A DNA stretch of 64,000 bases, taken from positions 1 to 64,000 of the forward strand of contig NZ_JALJRA010000009.1 in the NCBI RefSeq assembly GCF_022968135.1, written 5' to 3'. The position numbers and the translations under genes were made by a program. The notes under the pieces were generated by a model. The model was given only the letters and a program-made list of their open reading frames with translations. It did no database searches and was not told where the DNA came from. The DNA comes from Pseudorhizobium tarimense (GTDB taxonomy: Bacteria > Pseudomonadota > Alphaproteobacteria > Rhizobiales > Rhizobiaceae). Each line of letters opens with the position of its first letter. Within the stretch, counting starts at the first letter, position 1. Positions 1 to 8,427 of the stretch are shown here, one piece after another.

Positions 1-111
1 GGCGCCAAGGACGGCTTCATTCTCGCTAACCTTGCTTTCGCCCTGCAGCGCGGTGATATCCGCCCAGCGATCGAGGGGCCGCTGAAGGATATGGTCGGCA
101 AACTCGGCTGA
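1..111 (+). CDS. galU: C-terminal end of probable UTP-glucose-1-phosphate uridylyltransferase (partial)
   Basis: Only the last 36 residues are in the window; the gene begins upstream of base 1. The frame-1 reading ends with TGA at 109-111. The visible stretch contains K-x-GFILAN followed by a short helix ending in FAL, which resembles the C-terminal part of GalU/ExoN-type enzymes (K-x-GF-x-x-AN). Such enzymes make UDP-glucose from UTP and glucose-1-phosphate in the cytoplasm, for surface polysaccharides and, in rhizobia, glucans and exopolysaccharide. A strong hairpin terminator follows at 136-160. The neighbouring kdsD and outer-membrane genes fit a cell-envelope setting. The identification rests on a short fragment, so it is tentative. 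Confidence 0.5.
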   Translation, partial: GAKDGFILANLAFALQRGDIRPAIEGPLKDMVGKLG

Positions 112-135
112 GCTGGTATGACCTAAAGGAACGAG

Positions 136-160
136 CGCCCGGCAAAGTGCCGGGCGTTTT
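136..160 (+). terminator. Rho-independent terminator after galU fragment
   Basis: Nine-base stem CGCCCGGCA (136-144) pairs exactly with TGCCGGGCG (148-156) across an AAG loop and is followed by TTTT. It ends the plus-strand gene that stops at 111. It lies against the stop codon of the minus-strand beta-barrel gene, so it may also end that transcript less efficiently. Confidence 0.85.
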
Positions 161-161
161 G

Positions 162-1751
162 CTATCGGCGAAGGGTAAGGCCGAGGCCGGCTCGAAGCGT
201 CTTGGTGTCTGTGCCGACGCGGTCGGTCAACTCGTATTCCAATGCGGTCGTCAGATCGAGATAACGGCTCAGGCTCCAGGTCACGCCGGCGCCGGTGATC
301 CAGGTCGTCTCGTCCGCAGCATCCGGGAACTCACGCTGCGTTGCTCCACCTGTCAGACGGCCGACGAGGTTGTGCCGCAGCTGGTGGGTCACGGTCGCCG
401 CCGCGTTATACTCAATCCAGCCGCTTGCACCCGGCGAGGTCGCGTCCTGCAGCGTCGTGCCTAGCGCCAGCTCCACATCCGTCCCGCGGCGTGGAGACCA
501 GAGGACGCGGGTATCCAGCGCAATCCCGTCGAGTGTCGCCAGCCGCCCGTCGTCATAGTCTACCCACTCGTAGCCGGCTCCGAGTTCCCCCCTCAGCTTC
601 TCGCCAAGATCGAACTCGACGCCACCGCGCCCGCCATAGGTCCAGGAGGAGCGCTTGTAGCCAGCAATGTCCTGCCGCTCGTCGTAGAACGTTCGACCGC
701 CGCGGATCTCGACGAAGGGAACGAGGGCGGGGGAGAGCTCGTAGCCGAGGCGCAGTCGGCCATCAACCAAGGTGCGGTCGCGGTCGCTGAGGTCGAGACT
801 GGAGCCGTCCCGTAGCTTTGCATCGCCATAGATCTCGCGATTGACGCCCATCCCGACCAGGCCGCGGATCAGACCGGCATCGCGCTCCAGGGTCATGCCG
901 CTGCTGAACTGGTGGACGGTCGACTGCGTGGAAGCCCCGCCGACGGCGTTCGGATCGCTGTTGTCTTGCCGCTCGAAGTCATAGTCGGCGGAGATGTTGG
1001 CGACGGTGTCGTCGGCCAGATCGAGCCGCAAGTTGGCATCGATCTGGCCCTCCGGACGCGGATGGTTGCCGTCGTCGATGTTGCGCTCGATGATTGTTTC
1101 GCCGCTTACGGACAGCTCGTGCCTTGACCAGTCCGAGGTCAGCGTCCCGCGGATTGTGGTGCCGAGGTAGTTGCGTTTCGTCTCGTTGGACCCGTCCCGG
1201 ATCGTTTCGCGGTTGATCGACTGGCCGATGGATGGGCGCAGGAGCACAGTACCGAGGCGAATCCCTGTAGGATCGGCGGGCGCGGCAGGTGCATCGGAAA
1301 GGTCGGCGTCCTCTGCCGGGGGATCGAGCAGATCCTCATAGGGCTGGTTGAGGTCTTCCACATAGGGCGAATCATTGACCGGCGTGCTGTTGCCGGCACT
1401 GGTCGCACCGGTGACAAGTTCGGGCACGTCCGTATCCGCAGAAGCGGCTCCGGCGGAAGCCGCCGGTTCTGAAATCGCGCTGCCGGTGGTCGAGGCACTC
1501 CGGTCGGCGCTTGTGGCGGATGCAGCGCCGCGAAGCGGTGCGATGCCGACGGGAGGTGCGGATGCCCACGTTCCTTCGCCACTCGCATCTGCGATCCCGA
1601 AGTTGGATGTGGTCTCCTCGGGCGGTTGGGAAGGATACGGGCTTTGTGCGACGGCCGGAGCAGGGGCGATGAGAGCCGACGAGACGAGCAAAAGTGCCAG
1701 CGCATTTCGCTGCGCCGCAGGCCGCCCGCCTTGCTGGTCCGTTGCTCTCAT
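162..1751 (-). CDS. Exported outer-membrane beta-barrel protein (porin-like)
   Basis: 529 residues. The N-terminus has a basic stretch, a hydrophobic core (LALLLVSSALIA) and a signal-peptidase-type site at AVAQS, so the protein is exported. Residues about 35-165 are low complexity, rich in Ala/Ser/Pro/Thr and acidic residues. From about 165 on there are alternating polar/hydrophobic strands with repeated Gly-aromatic turns and many Tyr/Arg/Asp, as in outer-membrane barrels of the BBP2/DUF2320 type. The C-terminus is GLGLTLRR rather than ending in Phe. It is divergent from kdsD, with 122 bp between starts. The start at 1751 has an AGG about 8 bases upstream. Role unknown; surface transport or polysaccharide export is inference from the neighbourhood. 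Confidence 0.75.
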   Translation of the reverse strand: MRATDQQGGRPAAQRNALALLLVSSALIAPAPAVAQSPYPSQPPEETTSNFGIADASGEGTWASAPPVGIAPLRGAASATSADRSASTTGSAISEPAASAGAASADTDVPELVTGATSAGNSTPVNDSPYVEDLNQPYEDLLDPPAEDADLSDAPAAPADPTGIRLGTVLLRPSIGQSINRETIRDGSNETKRNYLGTTIRGTLTSDWSRHELSVSGETIIERNIDDGNHPRPEGQIDANLRLDLADDTVANISADYDFERQDNSDPNAVGGASTQSTVHQFSSGMTLERDAGLIRGLVGMGVNREIYGDAKLRDGSSLDLSDRDRTLVDGRLRLGYELSPALVPFVEIRGGRTFYDERQDIAGYKRSSWTYGGRGGVEFDLGEKLRGELGAGYEWVDYDDGRLATLDGIALDTRVLWSPRRGTDVELALGTTLQDATSPGASGWIEYNAAATVTHQLRHNLVGRLTGGATQREFPDAADETTWITGAGVTWSLSRYLDLTTALEYELTDRVGTDTKTLRAGLGLTLRR

Positions 1752-1873
1752 CTCAGGTGCCTGGTCTTGCCGATTGTTACGCGACCGTAAAGCGTCATGG
1801 TTAACAGAGCGTGAGGGACGTGGATTATTGCCTTCCGCGCAAGCCGCTAGACTTCAATCCGCGAAGGCATTAC

Positions 1874-2878
1874 ATGCCGCTGATGATCAAGAGCGCAGCT
1901 AAATCCGTCGAGACTGACGTTATCCAGTCCGCCCTGCGGACGATCGACATCGAAAAGAGCGGCCTTTCGGCGCTGGAGCTGGCGCTGCAGAACGGGCTGG
2001 CAGATCCGTTCCGGCGGGCGGTCGACCTGATCCTCGGGCTCAAGGGACGGGTGATCATAACCGGGGTTGGAAAGAGCGGCCATATCGGTGCCAAGCTTGC
2101 AGCATCGCTTGCCTCGACAGGGACACCGGCATCTTTCGTCCACGCCGCGGAAGCCGGACATGGTGATCTTGGCATGATTTCGCGCGACGATGCGGTACTC
2201 GCTGTCTCCTGGAGCGGCGAGACGGCGGAACTGCAGACGATCGTCGCCTATTGCCGCCGCTTTTCCATCCCCCTGATAGCGGTGACGGCGGGCGAGCTGT
2301 CGACGCTGGCAAGGGAGGCCGATGTCGTGCTGCTCCTGCCGAAAGAGCAGGAAGCTTGCCCGCATGGGCTTGCGCCGACGACGTCGACGCTCATGCAGCT
2401 GGCCGTCGGCGATGCGCTCACCGTGGCGCTGCTGGAGGCCCGGGGCTTTACGGCACTCGATTTTCGCGTGTTCCATCCGGGCGGCAAGCTCGGCGCGATG
2501 CTCAGCCATATCGGCGACCTCATGCATACGGGGGATCGCGTTCCGCTGGTGCCGAAGGGAACTCCTCTGCCCGATGCCGTGATGGTGCTTTCGGAGCGCC
2601 GGTTCGGCTGTGTCGGCGTGCTGGACGATGATGGGCGGCTCTGCGGCATCGTCACCGATGGCGACTTGGCGCGTGGGCTGAACCTCAACCTCGGTGCGAT
2701 GCGGGTCGATGACATCATGACCCATTCGCCGAAGACCGTCGGTGAAAAGACGCTGGCGACCAAGGCGATGGCCATCCTCAACCAGCACAACATCTCGGCA
2801 TTGATCGTCACGGACGAGGACAAGCGTCCGGTCGGCATCGTGCATTTCCACGATCTACTGCGCGTCGGCGTCGCCTGA
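1874..2878 (+). CDS. kdsD: D-arabinose-5-phosphate isomerase (KpsF/GutQ family)
   Basis: 334 residues from ATG 1874, chosen because GAAGG sits 6 bases upstream; an in-frame ATG at 1811 would add 21 residues of unlikely sequence. The N-terminal SIS domain (about residues 30-170) carries VIITGVGKSGHIGAK, and two CBS domains fill about 190-330 (DLMHTGDRVPLV and DDIMTHSPKTV mark the two repeats). The length matches the KdsD family. The enzyme converts ribulose-5-phosphate to arabinose-5-phosphate, the precursor of Kdo for LPS and capsule. Its TGA (2876-2878) directly abuts the stop codon of the convergent nfeD-like gene (2879-2881), leaving no intergenic space. Confidence 0.92.
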   Translation: MPLMIKSAAKSVETDVIQSALRTIDIEKSGLSALELALQNGLADPFRRAVDLILGLKGRVIITGVGKSGHIGAKLAASLASTGTPASFVHAAEAGHGDLGMISRDDAVLAVSWSGETAELQTIVAYCRRFSIPLIAVTAGELSTLAREADVVLLLPKEQEACPHGLAPTTSTLMQLAVGDALTVALLEARGFTALDFRVFHPGGKLGAMLSHIGDLMHTGDRVPLVPKGTPLPDAVMVLSERRFGCVGVLDDDGRLCGIVTDGDLARGLNLNLGAMRVDDIMTHSPKTVGEKTLATKAMAILNQHNISALIVTDEDKRPVGIVHFHDLLRVGVA

Positions 2879-3334
2879 TCAGGCCGCTTCGACCCTGACG
2901 TCACGGCCTTCGGCCGAGATCACCCGCACGCGGGTTCCCGCCGGCAGATCTGGCCCGATCACCGGCCACCATGTGTCATCCAGATGGATCCGGCCACGGC
3001 CTTCGCGGATCGGCTCGTGTAGGGTGGCCGTGCGCCCGACGAGGCTTTCGCCGCGCCGGTTTAGCAGCGGCTGGTCGCTTTCACCCTTGTCGGAATAGAA
3101 GCGCCGCCCGGCGAAGGCCAGCACGATGGCGAGCCCCGCGAAGAGCACCAGCTGCAGCTGCCAGGCCCAGAAGGCCGCCTCCCAGAGGAGGAGTGACAGG
3201 GCGCCGATTATGATCGCTGCCAGCCCGATCCAGACGAGGAAGACGCCCGGTGCCAGAAGCTCGGCCGCCAGAAGCACGATGCCGAAGATCCACCAGCTCC
3301 AGGGGCCAAGGGTTGAGAAGAGGCTCGCCAGCAT
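2879..3334 (-). CDS. NfeD-family membrane protein (short form)
   Basis: 151 residues from ATG 3334. The longer open frame to 3496 lies antisense over nothing credible and would place a basic Pro/Arg-rich tail before the first helix. There are about three hydrophobic segments in residues 8-80 (WWIFGIVLLAAELLAPGVFLVWIGLAAIIIGAL split in two, then LQLVLFAGLAIVLAFA) and a C-terminal soluble beta domain (GRTATLHEPIREGRGRI, then TWWPVIG), the usual OB-like NfeD domain. It starts 4 bases after the stop of the SPFH gene, so the two are co-translated. NfeD proteins are known partners of SPFH/stomatin proteins in bacterial membrane microdomains. Confidence 0.9.
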   Translation of the reverse strand: MLASLFSTLGPWSWWIFGIVLLAAELLAPGVFLVWIGLAAIIIGALSLLLWEAAFWAWQLQLVLFAGLAIVLAFAGRRFYSDKGESDQPLLNRRGESLVGRTATLHEPIREGRGRIHLDDTWWPVIGPDLPAGTRVRVISAEGRDVRVEAA

Positions 3335-3338
3335 GATC

Positions 3339-4397
3339 TCAGCTTTCGCCGCGCGGCGCGAACGGGTTCGCGGGGCGTTGCGGGGCCGGGGGTGCGGGAG
3401 GCGTGGAGCGCGGCGGTGCCGGTGGGGCAGGCTGTTGCGGTGCGGCGGCGCGAGGACGCGTCGGTCCATCACCATCGCCGAACACTTCCTTGGCAATCGC
3501 GCCGATTCCGCCGAGCGAGCCGATCAGCGACGACGCCTCCATCGGCATCAGCACGATCTTCGAGTTAGGCGCCTTGCCGATCTCGGCCAGCGCTTCGGTA
3601 TAGCGTTGCGCGACGAAGTAGTTGATGGCCTGGACGTCGCCGACCGCAATGGCCTGCGAGACGGCCTGCGTCGCCTTCGCTTCCGCTTCGGCCAGACGCT
3701 CGCGTGCCTCCGCCTCCCGGAAGGCTGCCTCGCGCTCACCTTCCGCCTGCAGGACGGCGGCCTGCTTGGCGCCCTCGGCCCGCAGGATCTGGGCGTTGCG
3801 CGCACCTTCGGCTTCCAGCACCTGGGCGCGCTTTTCCCGCTCGGCCTTCATCTGCCGGCCCATGGCCTCCACCAGATCGGCGGGCGGCTGAATGTCCTTG
3901 ATCTCGACGCGTGTGACCTTGATGCCCCAAGGCCCGACGGCTTCGTCGACGACCCGCAGCAGGCGCTCGTTGATGATTTCGCGGTTTGACAGCAGCTCGT
4001 CGAGATCCATCGACCCCATGACCGAGCGGATGTTGGTCATGGTCAGGTTCTGGATCGCGTTGCGGAGATCCGAGATCTGGTACGCGGCCTGCGCCGGGTT
4101 CAGTACTTGGTAGAAGGCCACCGCATCGGCCGAGACGCTGGCATTGTCCTTGGTAATCACCTCCTGAGTCGGAATGTCCAGCACCTGCTCCATGACGTTC
4201 ATCCGGGCGCCGATGCGCTCGATGAAGGGCGTGATCAGGTTAAGGCCGGGATCGAGCGTGCGGGTGTAGCGGCCGAACCGCTCCACCGTATAGCGATAGC
4301 CTTGCGGCACCGTCTTGATCCCCGCAAACAGCACGAGGATCACCAAGACGACAATGGCGATGACGACGATATCGAGGCCGCCGAGAACCATGCTCAT
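3339..4397 (-). CDS. SPFH/Band 7 (stomatin-like, QmcA-type) membrane protein
   Basis: 352 residues. A single N-terminal membrane helix ([19 protein letters not shown], about 8-26) precedes a Band 7 domain starting at [19 protein letters not shown] (about 32-50), then an Ala/Glu-rich coiled coil with repeated AEGA/AEGE units (about 185-250). The C-terminal tail of about 40 residues is rich in Pro, Ala and Arg, longer than in E. coli QmcA. It is followed four bases later by nfeD, the classic stomatin/NfeD pairing linked to membrane quality control and microdomain organisation. Cytoplasmic face of the inner membrane is expected. Confidence 0.93.
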   Translation of the reverse strand: MSMVLGGLDIVVIAIVVLVILVLFAGIKTVPQGYRYTVERFGRYTRTLDPGLNLITPFIERIGARMNVMEQVLDIPTQEVITKDNASVSADAVAFYQVLNPAQAAYQISDLRNAIQNLTMTNIRSVMGSMDLDELLSNREIINERLLRVVDEAVGPWGIKVTRVEIKDIQPPADLVEAMGRQMKAEREKRAQVLEAEGARNAQILRAEGAKQAAVLQAEGEREAAFREAEARERLAEAEAKATQAVSQAIAVGDVQAINYFVAQRYTEALAEIGKAPNSKIVLMPMEASSLIGSLGGIGAIAKEVFGDGDGPTRPRAAAPQQPAPPAPPRSTPPAPPAPQRPANPFAPRGES

Positions 4398-4460
4398 TCC
4401 TCCAGCTATGATAGTGGAAGATTGCCTATCATGTTACCCTCGGGAGGGAAATAACGGTAA

Positions 4461-5495
4461 TCAGATCCAGCCCTGGAGTTCGCGCCGGACGACCTTCTCC
4501 AGCACGCGCATGCCTTCCGGACTGTCGTTCAGGCACGGGATGTGCAGGAATTTCTCGCCGCCGTGATGCTCGAAGATCTCGCCCGCCTCGCCGGCGATCT
4601 CTTCCAGGGTTTCAAGGCAGTCGGAGACGAAGCCGGGATTGATCACGGCGATGCGCTTGACGCCTTCGTCACCGAGCTTTTCCATCGTCTTGTCCGTATA
4701 GGGCTGCAACCATTCTTCCGGCCCGAAGCGGGACTGGAAGGTGACCATGAACTTCTCCTTCGGCAGGCCGAGACGCTCGCGCAGCAGTCGGCCAGTCTTC
4801 TGGCAATGGCAGTGGTAGGGATCACCCTTCTTGAAATAAGACTGCGGGATGCCGTGGAAGGAGGCGACCAGCATTTCCGGTTCCCAATCGATCTTTGCCA
4901 GTGCCTTCTCGACGGAGATTGCGAGGGAATCGATGTAGTCCGGATCGTCGTGATAGGGCGGAACCGTGCGGAGCGCCGGTTGCCAGCGCATCTTCATCAG
5001 GTGCTCGAACGCCTTGTCGTTGACGGTTGCCGTCGTTGATGCGGCGTACTGCGGATAGAGTGGGAAGAGCAGGATCTTTTCACAACCGGCGGCCTGGAGC
5101 GCGTCGAGCTTCGAGGCAATCGACGGATTGCCATAACGCATAGCCCAATCGACGACGACGTTAGGCAGATCCTGCAGTGCGGTGGCCATCAGCTCGCCCT
5201 GGTTGCGCGTGTAGGTGCGCAGATAGCTCTCGTTGCGCTCCTTGTTCCAGATCTCCTCATAAGCCTTGCCGACCTTCTGGGGGCGCTTGTTGAGGACGAT
5301 GCCGTAGAGGATCGGATACCAGTAGAGTCGCGACCACTCGATGACGCGCTTGTCGGAGAGGAATTCTGCGAGATAGCGGCGCATCGGCCAGTAATCCGTC
5401 CCGTCGGGGGTGCCGAGGTTCACGAGAAGCACGCCAACCTTCCCGAACTTGACCTGCGGGTGACCAAGCGGCATTTGGCTGACAGTCGCATCCAT
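4461..5495 (-). CDS. hemH: Ferrochelatase
   Basis: 344 residues. The N-terminal GVLLVNLGTPDG motif, the catalytic-His region VASFHGIPQSYFKKGDPYHCHC (His at FHGIP) and the C-terminal ETLEEI Glu-containing motif are all present. The enzyme inserts Fe2+ into protoporphyrin IX, the last step of haem synthesis. The length is usual for the proteobacterial enzyme, with no obvious four-Cys iron-sulfur tail. It lies 63 bp upstream of the SPFH gene on the same strand; there is no terminator between them that I can see. A strong minus-strand terminator (5561-5592) separates it from the nucleotidase gene upstream. Confidence 0.96.
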   Translation of the reverse strand: MDATVSQMPLGHPQVKFGKVGVLLVNLGTPDGTDYWPMRRYLAEFLSDKRVIEWSRLYWYPILYGIVLNKRPQKVGKAYEEIWNKERNESYLRTYTRNQGELMATALQDLPNVVVDWAMRYGNPSIASKLDALQAAGCEKILLFPLYPQYAASTTATVNDKAFEHLMKMRWQPALRTVPPYHDDPDYIDSLAISVEKALAKIDWEPEMLVASFHGIPQSYFKKGDPYHCHCQKTGRLLRERLGLPKEKFMVTFQSRFGPEEWLQPYTDKTMEKLGDEGVKRIAVINPGFVSDCLETLEEIAGEAGEIFEHHGGEKFLHIPCLNDSPEGMRVLEKVVRRELQGWI

Positions 5496-5560
5496 CTTCT
5501 TATTCCGATTGCTGTTTCGCCGGCTACTACGGCACGGCGAGAGGTTCGGTTCTATCTAGA

Positions 5561-5592
5561 AAGAAAAAACGGCCCGGGAAAGCCCCGGGCCG
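5561..5592 (-). terminator. Rho-independent terminator of the nucleotidase gene
   Basis: Arms CGGCCCGGG (5570-5578) and CCCGGGCCG (5584-5592) are perfectly complementary with a 5-base loop. On the minus strand the stem is followed by a run of T (the A-run 5561-5569 on the plus strand). It lies 25 bases past the stop of the 5617-7701 gene. Confidence 0.9.
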
Positions 5593-5616
5593 CATGTCGC
5601 TGCGGGACAAATCGTC

Positions 5617-7701
5617 TTAGTTGGCCGGCAATTCCACTTCCTGTCCTACGATCAGCAGGTTCGGATTGTGCAGGCCGTTTGCCTCGGCGATCTTCGCCCA
5701 CATTGCACCATCGCCGTATCTTTGGACCGCGATCTTCCAGAGCGAGTCACCCTGCACGATCACATAAGTCGTGGCTGCGCCCTCTGCGGCAGCCGGCGCT
5801 GCTGCGTCTGCAGCGGGCGCCGGTGCTGGCTCAGCGGCGGGTTCAGGAGCCTGGGCCGCGGGCGCCGGCGTCTGCTGTGCAGGCGCTTCGCTCGCGGGTT
5901 CCGGTGCAGCAGGTGCCTGGGCTGCCGGTGCCTGACTTGCAGGTACCTGGGCGGCCGCCGGAGCCTGTTCAGACGAAGCGGGAGCAGCCGGTGCTGCCGC
6001 CGTCGGGGCAGGTGTGGCTGGTGCTGCCGTCGTTCCGGCAGGCGCTGCCGGTGCCGCGGGAGATTCCGCCGTGGCGGGCGGCGTGTAGTCGGCTGGCGTC
6101 ACGTCCGTGATGCGGCCATCGGTATAGGGTTCATAGGGGCTGTTGGCCGACAGGTAATCTGCAACAGCTTGCTCCAGGTTCGGGCCGAAGTCATAAGGGT
6201 TGATCGCCTTGGTGGCGAAGGTCTTGTAGCCATCCCCACCGCCGCGGACGTAGTTGTTGGTGACGACGCCATAGGTCTTCTCCGGATCGATCGGCGCGAA
6301 ACCATCGCCTTCCTTGACCTGGGCGTCGCTGATCCGCTCGCCGACCGGCTTGGAGCGGTCGAAGGAATACTTCAGCCCTGCAACCTGCGGGAAACGACCG
6401 GCGATCTCTTCGATCTGGCTGACGCCGTTTTCAAGCGCGGCGACGATGTCGGAGCCCTTGAGCTGGAAGGTCGCGACCGTGTTCTGGAACGGCAGCACGG
6501 TTAGCACTTCGCCCATAGTCACGTCGCCGGAATCGATCGAGGCCCGGAGGCCGCCGCTGTTGGCGATCGAGATCGTGATGCCCTGATCCTTGACGCGGTC
6601 GAGCTGTGCATCGGCCACCAGGTTACCCATGGAGCACTCCTCGACGCGGCAGATGTTGCGGTCGCCGACGATTGTGTCCTGCGATGATCCCACGACCTTC
6701 TGCTTCAGTTCCTGCAGGGGCTTGCCGAGCTCTTCCACCTTGGCGGCGTAACCGGCATCGGGAACGACCGCGGAGTCGAGCAGCTGAGGAGCGCCTTCGG
6801 CGGATGTCACGACGCCCTCGTCGTTGAAGACCACCTTCAGGTCACCAAGGTATTTGGAATAGGCATAGGCCTGCACGATCGGCACCTCAACGCCGGCCGG
6901 GTTCTTCACCATAGTCGGATAGGGGCCTGAGGCCTTCTCGTCGGTGCTCGAGAGAAGCGTATGGCTGTGGCCGCCGACGATGACGTCGATCCGTTCGACG
7001 GCTGCGGCGATTTCCTTGTCGCGCGCGTAGCCGACATGGGAAAGGAGCACGATCTTGTCGACGCCCTGGGATTCGATCTCCTGGACGGCCTTCTTCAGAT
7101 ATTCCACCTCGTCTTCGAAGCTAATCTTGTCGCCGGGCGAAGAGGTTTCGTCGGTGTCCGTTGCGAGGACGGAAACGACGGCGACCTTCTCGCCGCCCAT
7201 TTCCTTGATGACGTAGGGCTCGTACTTGCCGGAGAGGATGCTGTCCTGCGTGGCGATCGTGTTGCCGGAAATGATCGGGAATTCGGCGGCATCGATGAAC
7301 TTCAACAGTTCTTCCGGCCCGTCGTCAAATTCGTGGTTGCCGATCGCCATGGCGTCGAAGCCAATGCCGTTCATGAAGTCGGCAATCGGGCCGCTCTTGA
7401 ACATGCTGTAGAACAGCGAGCCCTGAAACTGGTCGCCGGCATCGAGCACCAGCACGTTTGCGTCCTGAAGCTCGCCGCGGCGGCTGTCGATGGCGGTCTT
7501 CACGCGGGCGATGCCGCCGAAGCATTCGTTCTTTTCCGTTTCTTCGGCAGAGCAGGTGGAGTCGTACTTGTTGATCGCCTCGATGCGGGCGTGGAGATCG
7601 TTGATGTGCAGGATATTGAGTTCGTAATCGGCGAGTGCCGTGCCGGCAAACAAAACGACAGCCGATACCGTCATCAGCCCCAGTCTCAATGTCTTCATCA
7701 T
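5617..7701 (-). CDS. Secreted 5'-nucleotidase / metallophosphatase with C-terminal LysM domain
   Basis: 694 residues. A signal peptide ends near TALA-DYEL. The N-terminal calcineurin-like domain (about 25-310) has NILHINDLHARIE, a GDQFQGS motif, GNHEFDDG and GGHSHT, the dimetal-binding set of UshA-type enzymes. The 5_nucleotid_C domain follows (about 335-510; NICRVEECSMGNLVADAQ, NSGGLRAS, NNYVRGGGDGY). Then comes about 110 residues of Pro/Ala-rich linker, and a LysM repeat at about 643-690 (TTYVIVQGDSLWKIAVQRYG). The family hydrolyses nucleotides or UDP-sugars in the periplasm; LysM would tether it to peptidoglycan. The start is at 7701 or the adjacent ATG at 7698. It stands alone, with its own terminator downstream. 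Confidence 0.93.
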   Translation of the reverse strand: MMKTLRLGLMTVSAVVLFAGTALADYELNILHINDLHARIEAINKYDSTCSAEETEKNECFGGIARVKTAIDSRRGELQDANVLVLDAGDQFQGSLFYSMFKSGPIADFMNGIGFDAMAIGNHEFDDGPEELLKFIDAAEFPIISGNTIATQDSILSGKYEPYVIKEMGGEKVAVVSVLATDTDETSSPGDKISFEDEVEYLKKAVQEIESQGVDKIVLLSHVGYARDKEIAAAVERIDVIVGGHSHTLLSSTDEKASGPYPTMVKNPAGVEVPIVQAYAYSKYLGDLKVVFNDEGVVTSAEGAPQLLDSAVVPDAGYAAKVEELGKPLQELKQKVVGSSQDTIVGDRNICRVEECSMGNLVADAQLDRVKDQGITISIANSGGLRASIDSGDVTMGEVLTVLPFQNTVATFQLKGSDIVAALENGVSQIEEIAGRFPQVAGLKYSFDRSKPVGERISDAQVKEGDGFAPIDPEKTYGVVTNNYVRGGGDGYKTFATKAINPYDFGPNLEQAVADYLSANSPYEPYTDGRITDVTPADYTPPATAESPAAPAAPAGTTAAPATPAPTAAAPAAPASSEQAPAAAQVPASQAPAAQAPAAPEPASEAPAQQTPAPAAQAPEPAAEPAPAPAADAAAPAAAEGAATTYVIVQGDSLWKIAVQRYGDGAMWAKIAEANGLHNPNLLIVGQEVELPAN

Positions 7702-7864
7702 CTTTCTCTCCTGGTTGAGGGCCTGAGGGCCTCGCGCCGCCCGCTCTCTCGTGGCAGTTGAGCTGCCCGGGCGCCGAACGCTGCTAGCATGTTTCCATCA
7801 AGGAGATGCGACATCAAGGGAAATGTGCCGTGCAAGGACGCCGGTTAAGCATGTGCAGCCAAAG

Positions 7865-7890
7865 AAAAACCCCGCCGAAGCGGGGCTTTT
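7865..7890 (-). terminator. Bidirectional hairpin terminator
   Basis: Stem CCCCGC (7870-7875), loop CGAA, stem GCGGGG (7880-7885), flanked by AAAAA on the left and CTTTT on the right. It lies 20 bases after the stop of the minus-strand lipoprotein gene and can work on both strands. Confidence 0.8.
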
Positions 7891-7910
7891 GGAACCTGCT
7901 GCTCACCGGG

Positions 7911-8276
7911 TCAGGTGCGGCGCGTGAGCGAGAACTGCGCGCCGCTGTCCTGCGTGCAGTTCAGCTGGCTCGGCGTCACCAGCGCGCAGTTGACGCGCGA
8001 CTGCGTGTTGCGGACGAGCGACGTCATGTTGATCTCGACGAGCGTCGGCGAGAGCGACGTATAGGTACCGGATGCCAGCAACGTATTGCTGTCGGTTGAG
8101 CGGGTGCTGAAGGTGCCGCCCTGGAAGGTCGAGACGATGCCGTTCGGATCCGCCCAGGTGCCTTCGACACCCTGCGGCTGGGCCTGTATGGGCGGAAGGC
8201 GAGACGGTGGCGGCGAGGAAACGCAGGCAGTCAGCGTGGCGGCGGCAATGAGCACGATGCTCGCTTTCAATTTCAT
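7911..8276 (-). CDS. Small exported lipoprotein, function unknown
   Basis: 121 residues from the ATG at 8276 ([10 protein letters not shown]). The longer frame to 8321 would place 15 charged residues before the signal. The signal sequence ends in a lipobox, AATLTAC, with Cys at about residue 18, followed by a Pro-rich linker. The mature part ([22 protein letters not shown] and onwards) looks like a small beta-rich domain of the kind seen in rhizobial and Brucella outer-membrane lipoproteins. There are two Cys residues in the mature region (NCAL, NCTQ) that could pair. It is monocistronic, with a hairpin terminator downstream. I do not recognise a specific function. Confidence 0.75.
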   Translation of the reverse strand: MKLKASIVLIAAATLTACVSSPPPSRLPPIQAQPQGVEGTWADPNGIVSTFQGGTFSTRSTDSNTLLASGTYTSLSPTLVEINMTSLVRNTQSRVNCALVTPSQLNCTQDSGAQFSLTRRT

Positions 8277-8427
8277 GATCGGTGTCTCCCGCAATTCGTC
8301 CGGCCTGTGCCGTTTTAACACGACCTTCTATGTAGCGCAGCCCGGCGGCTTGCACAGCCTCCTTTACCGCCTTTCAACAATGGAAGGTTGCCGGAGAGGC
8401 ATCCTTCCCTGCTGACGACGTCAGTGC

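Noticed and set aside
1847..2851. Long minus-strand frame of 334 codons
   Set aside because: It is antisense to kdsD, has a His/Arg/Gln-rich composition and no ribosome site; it is a GC-rich shadow.
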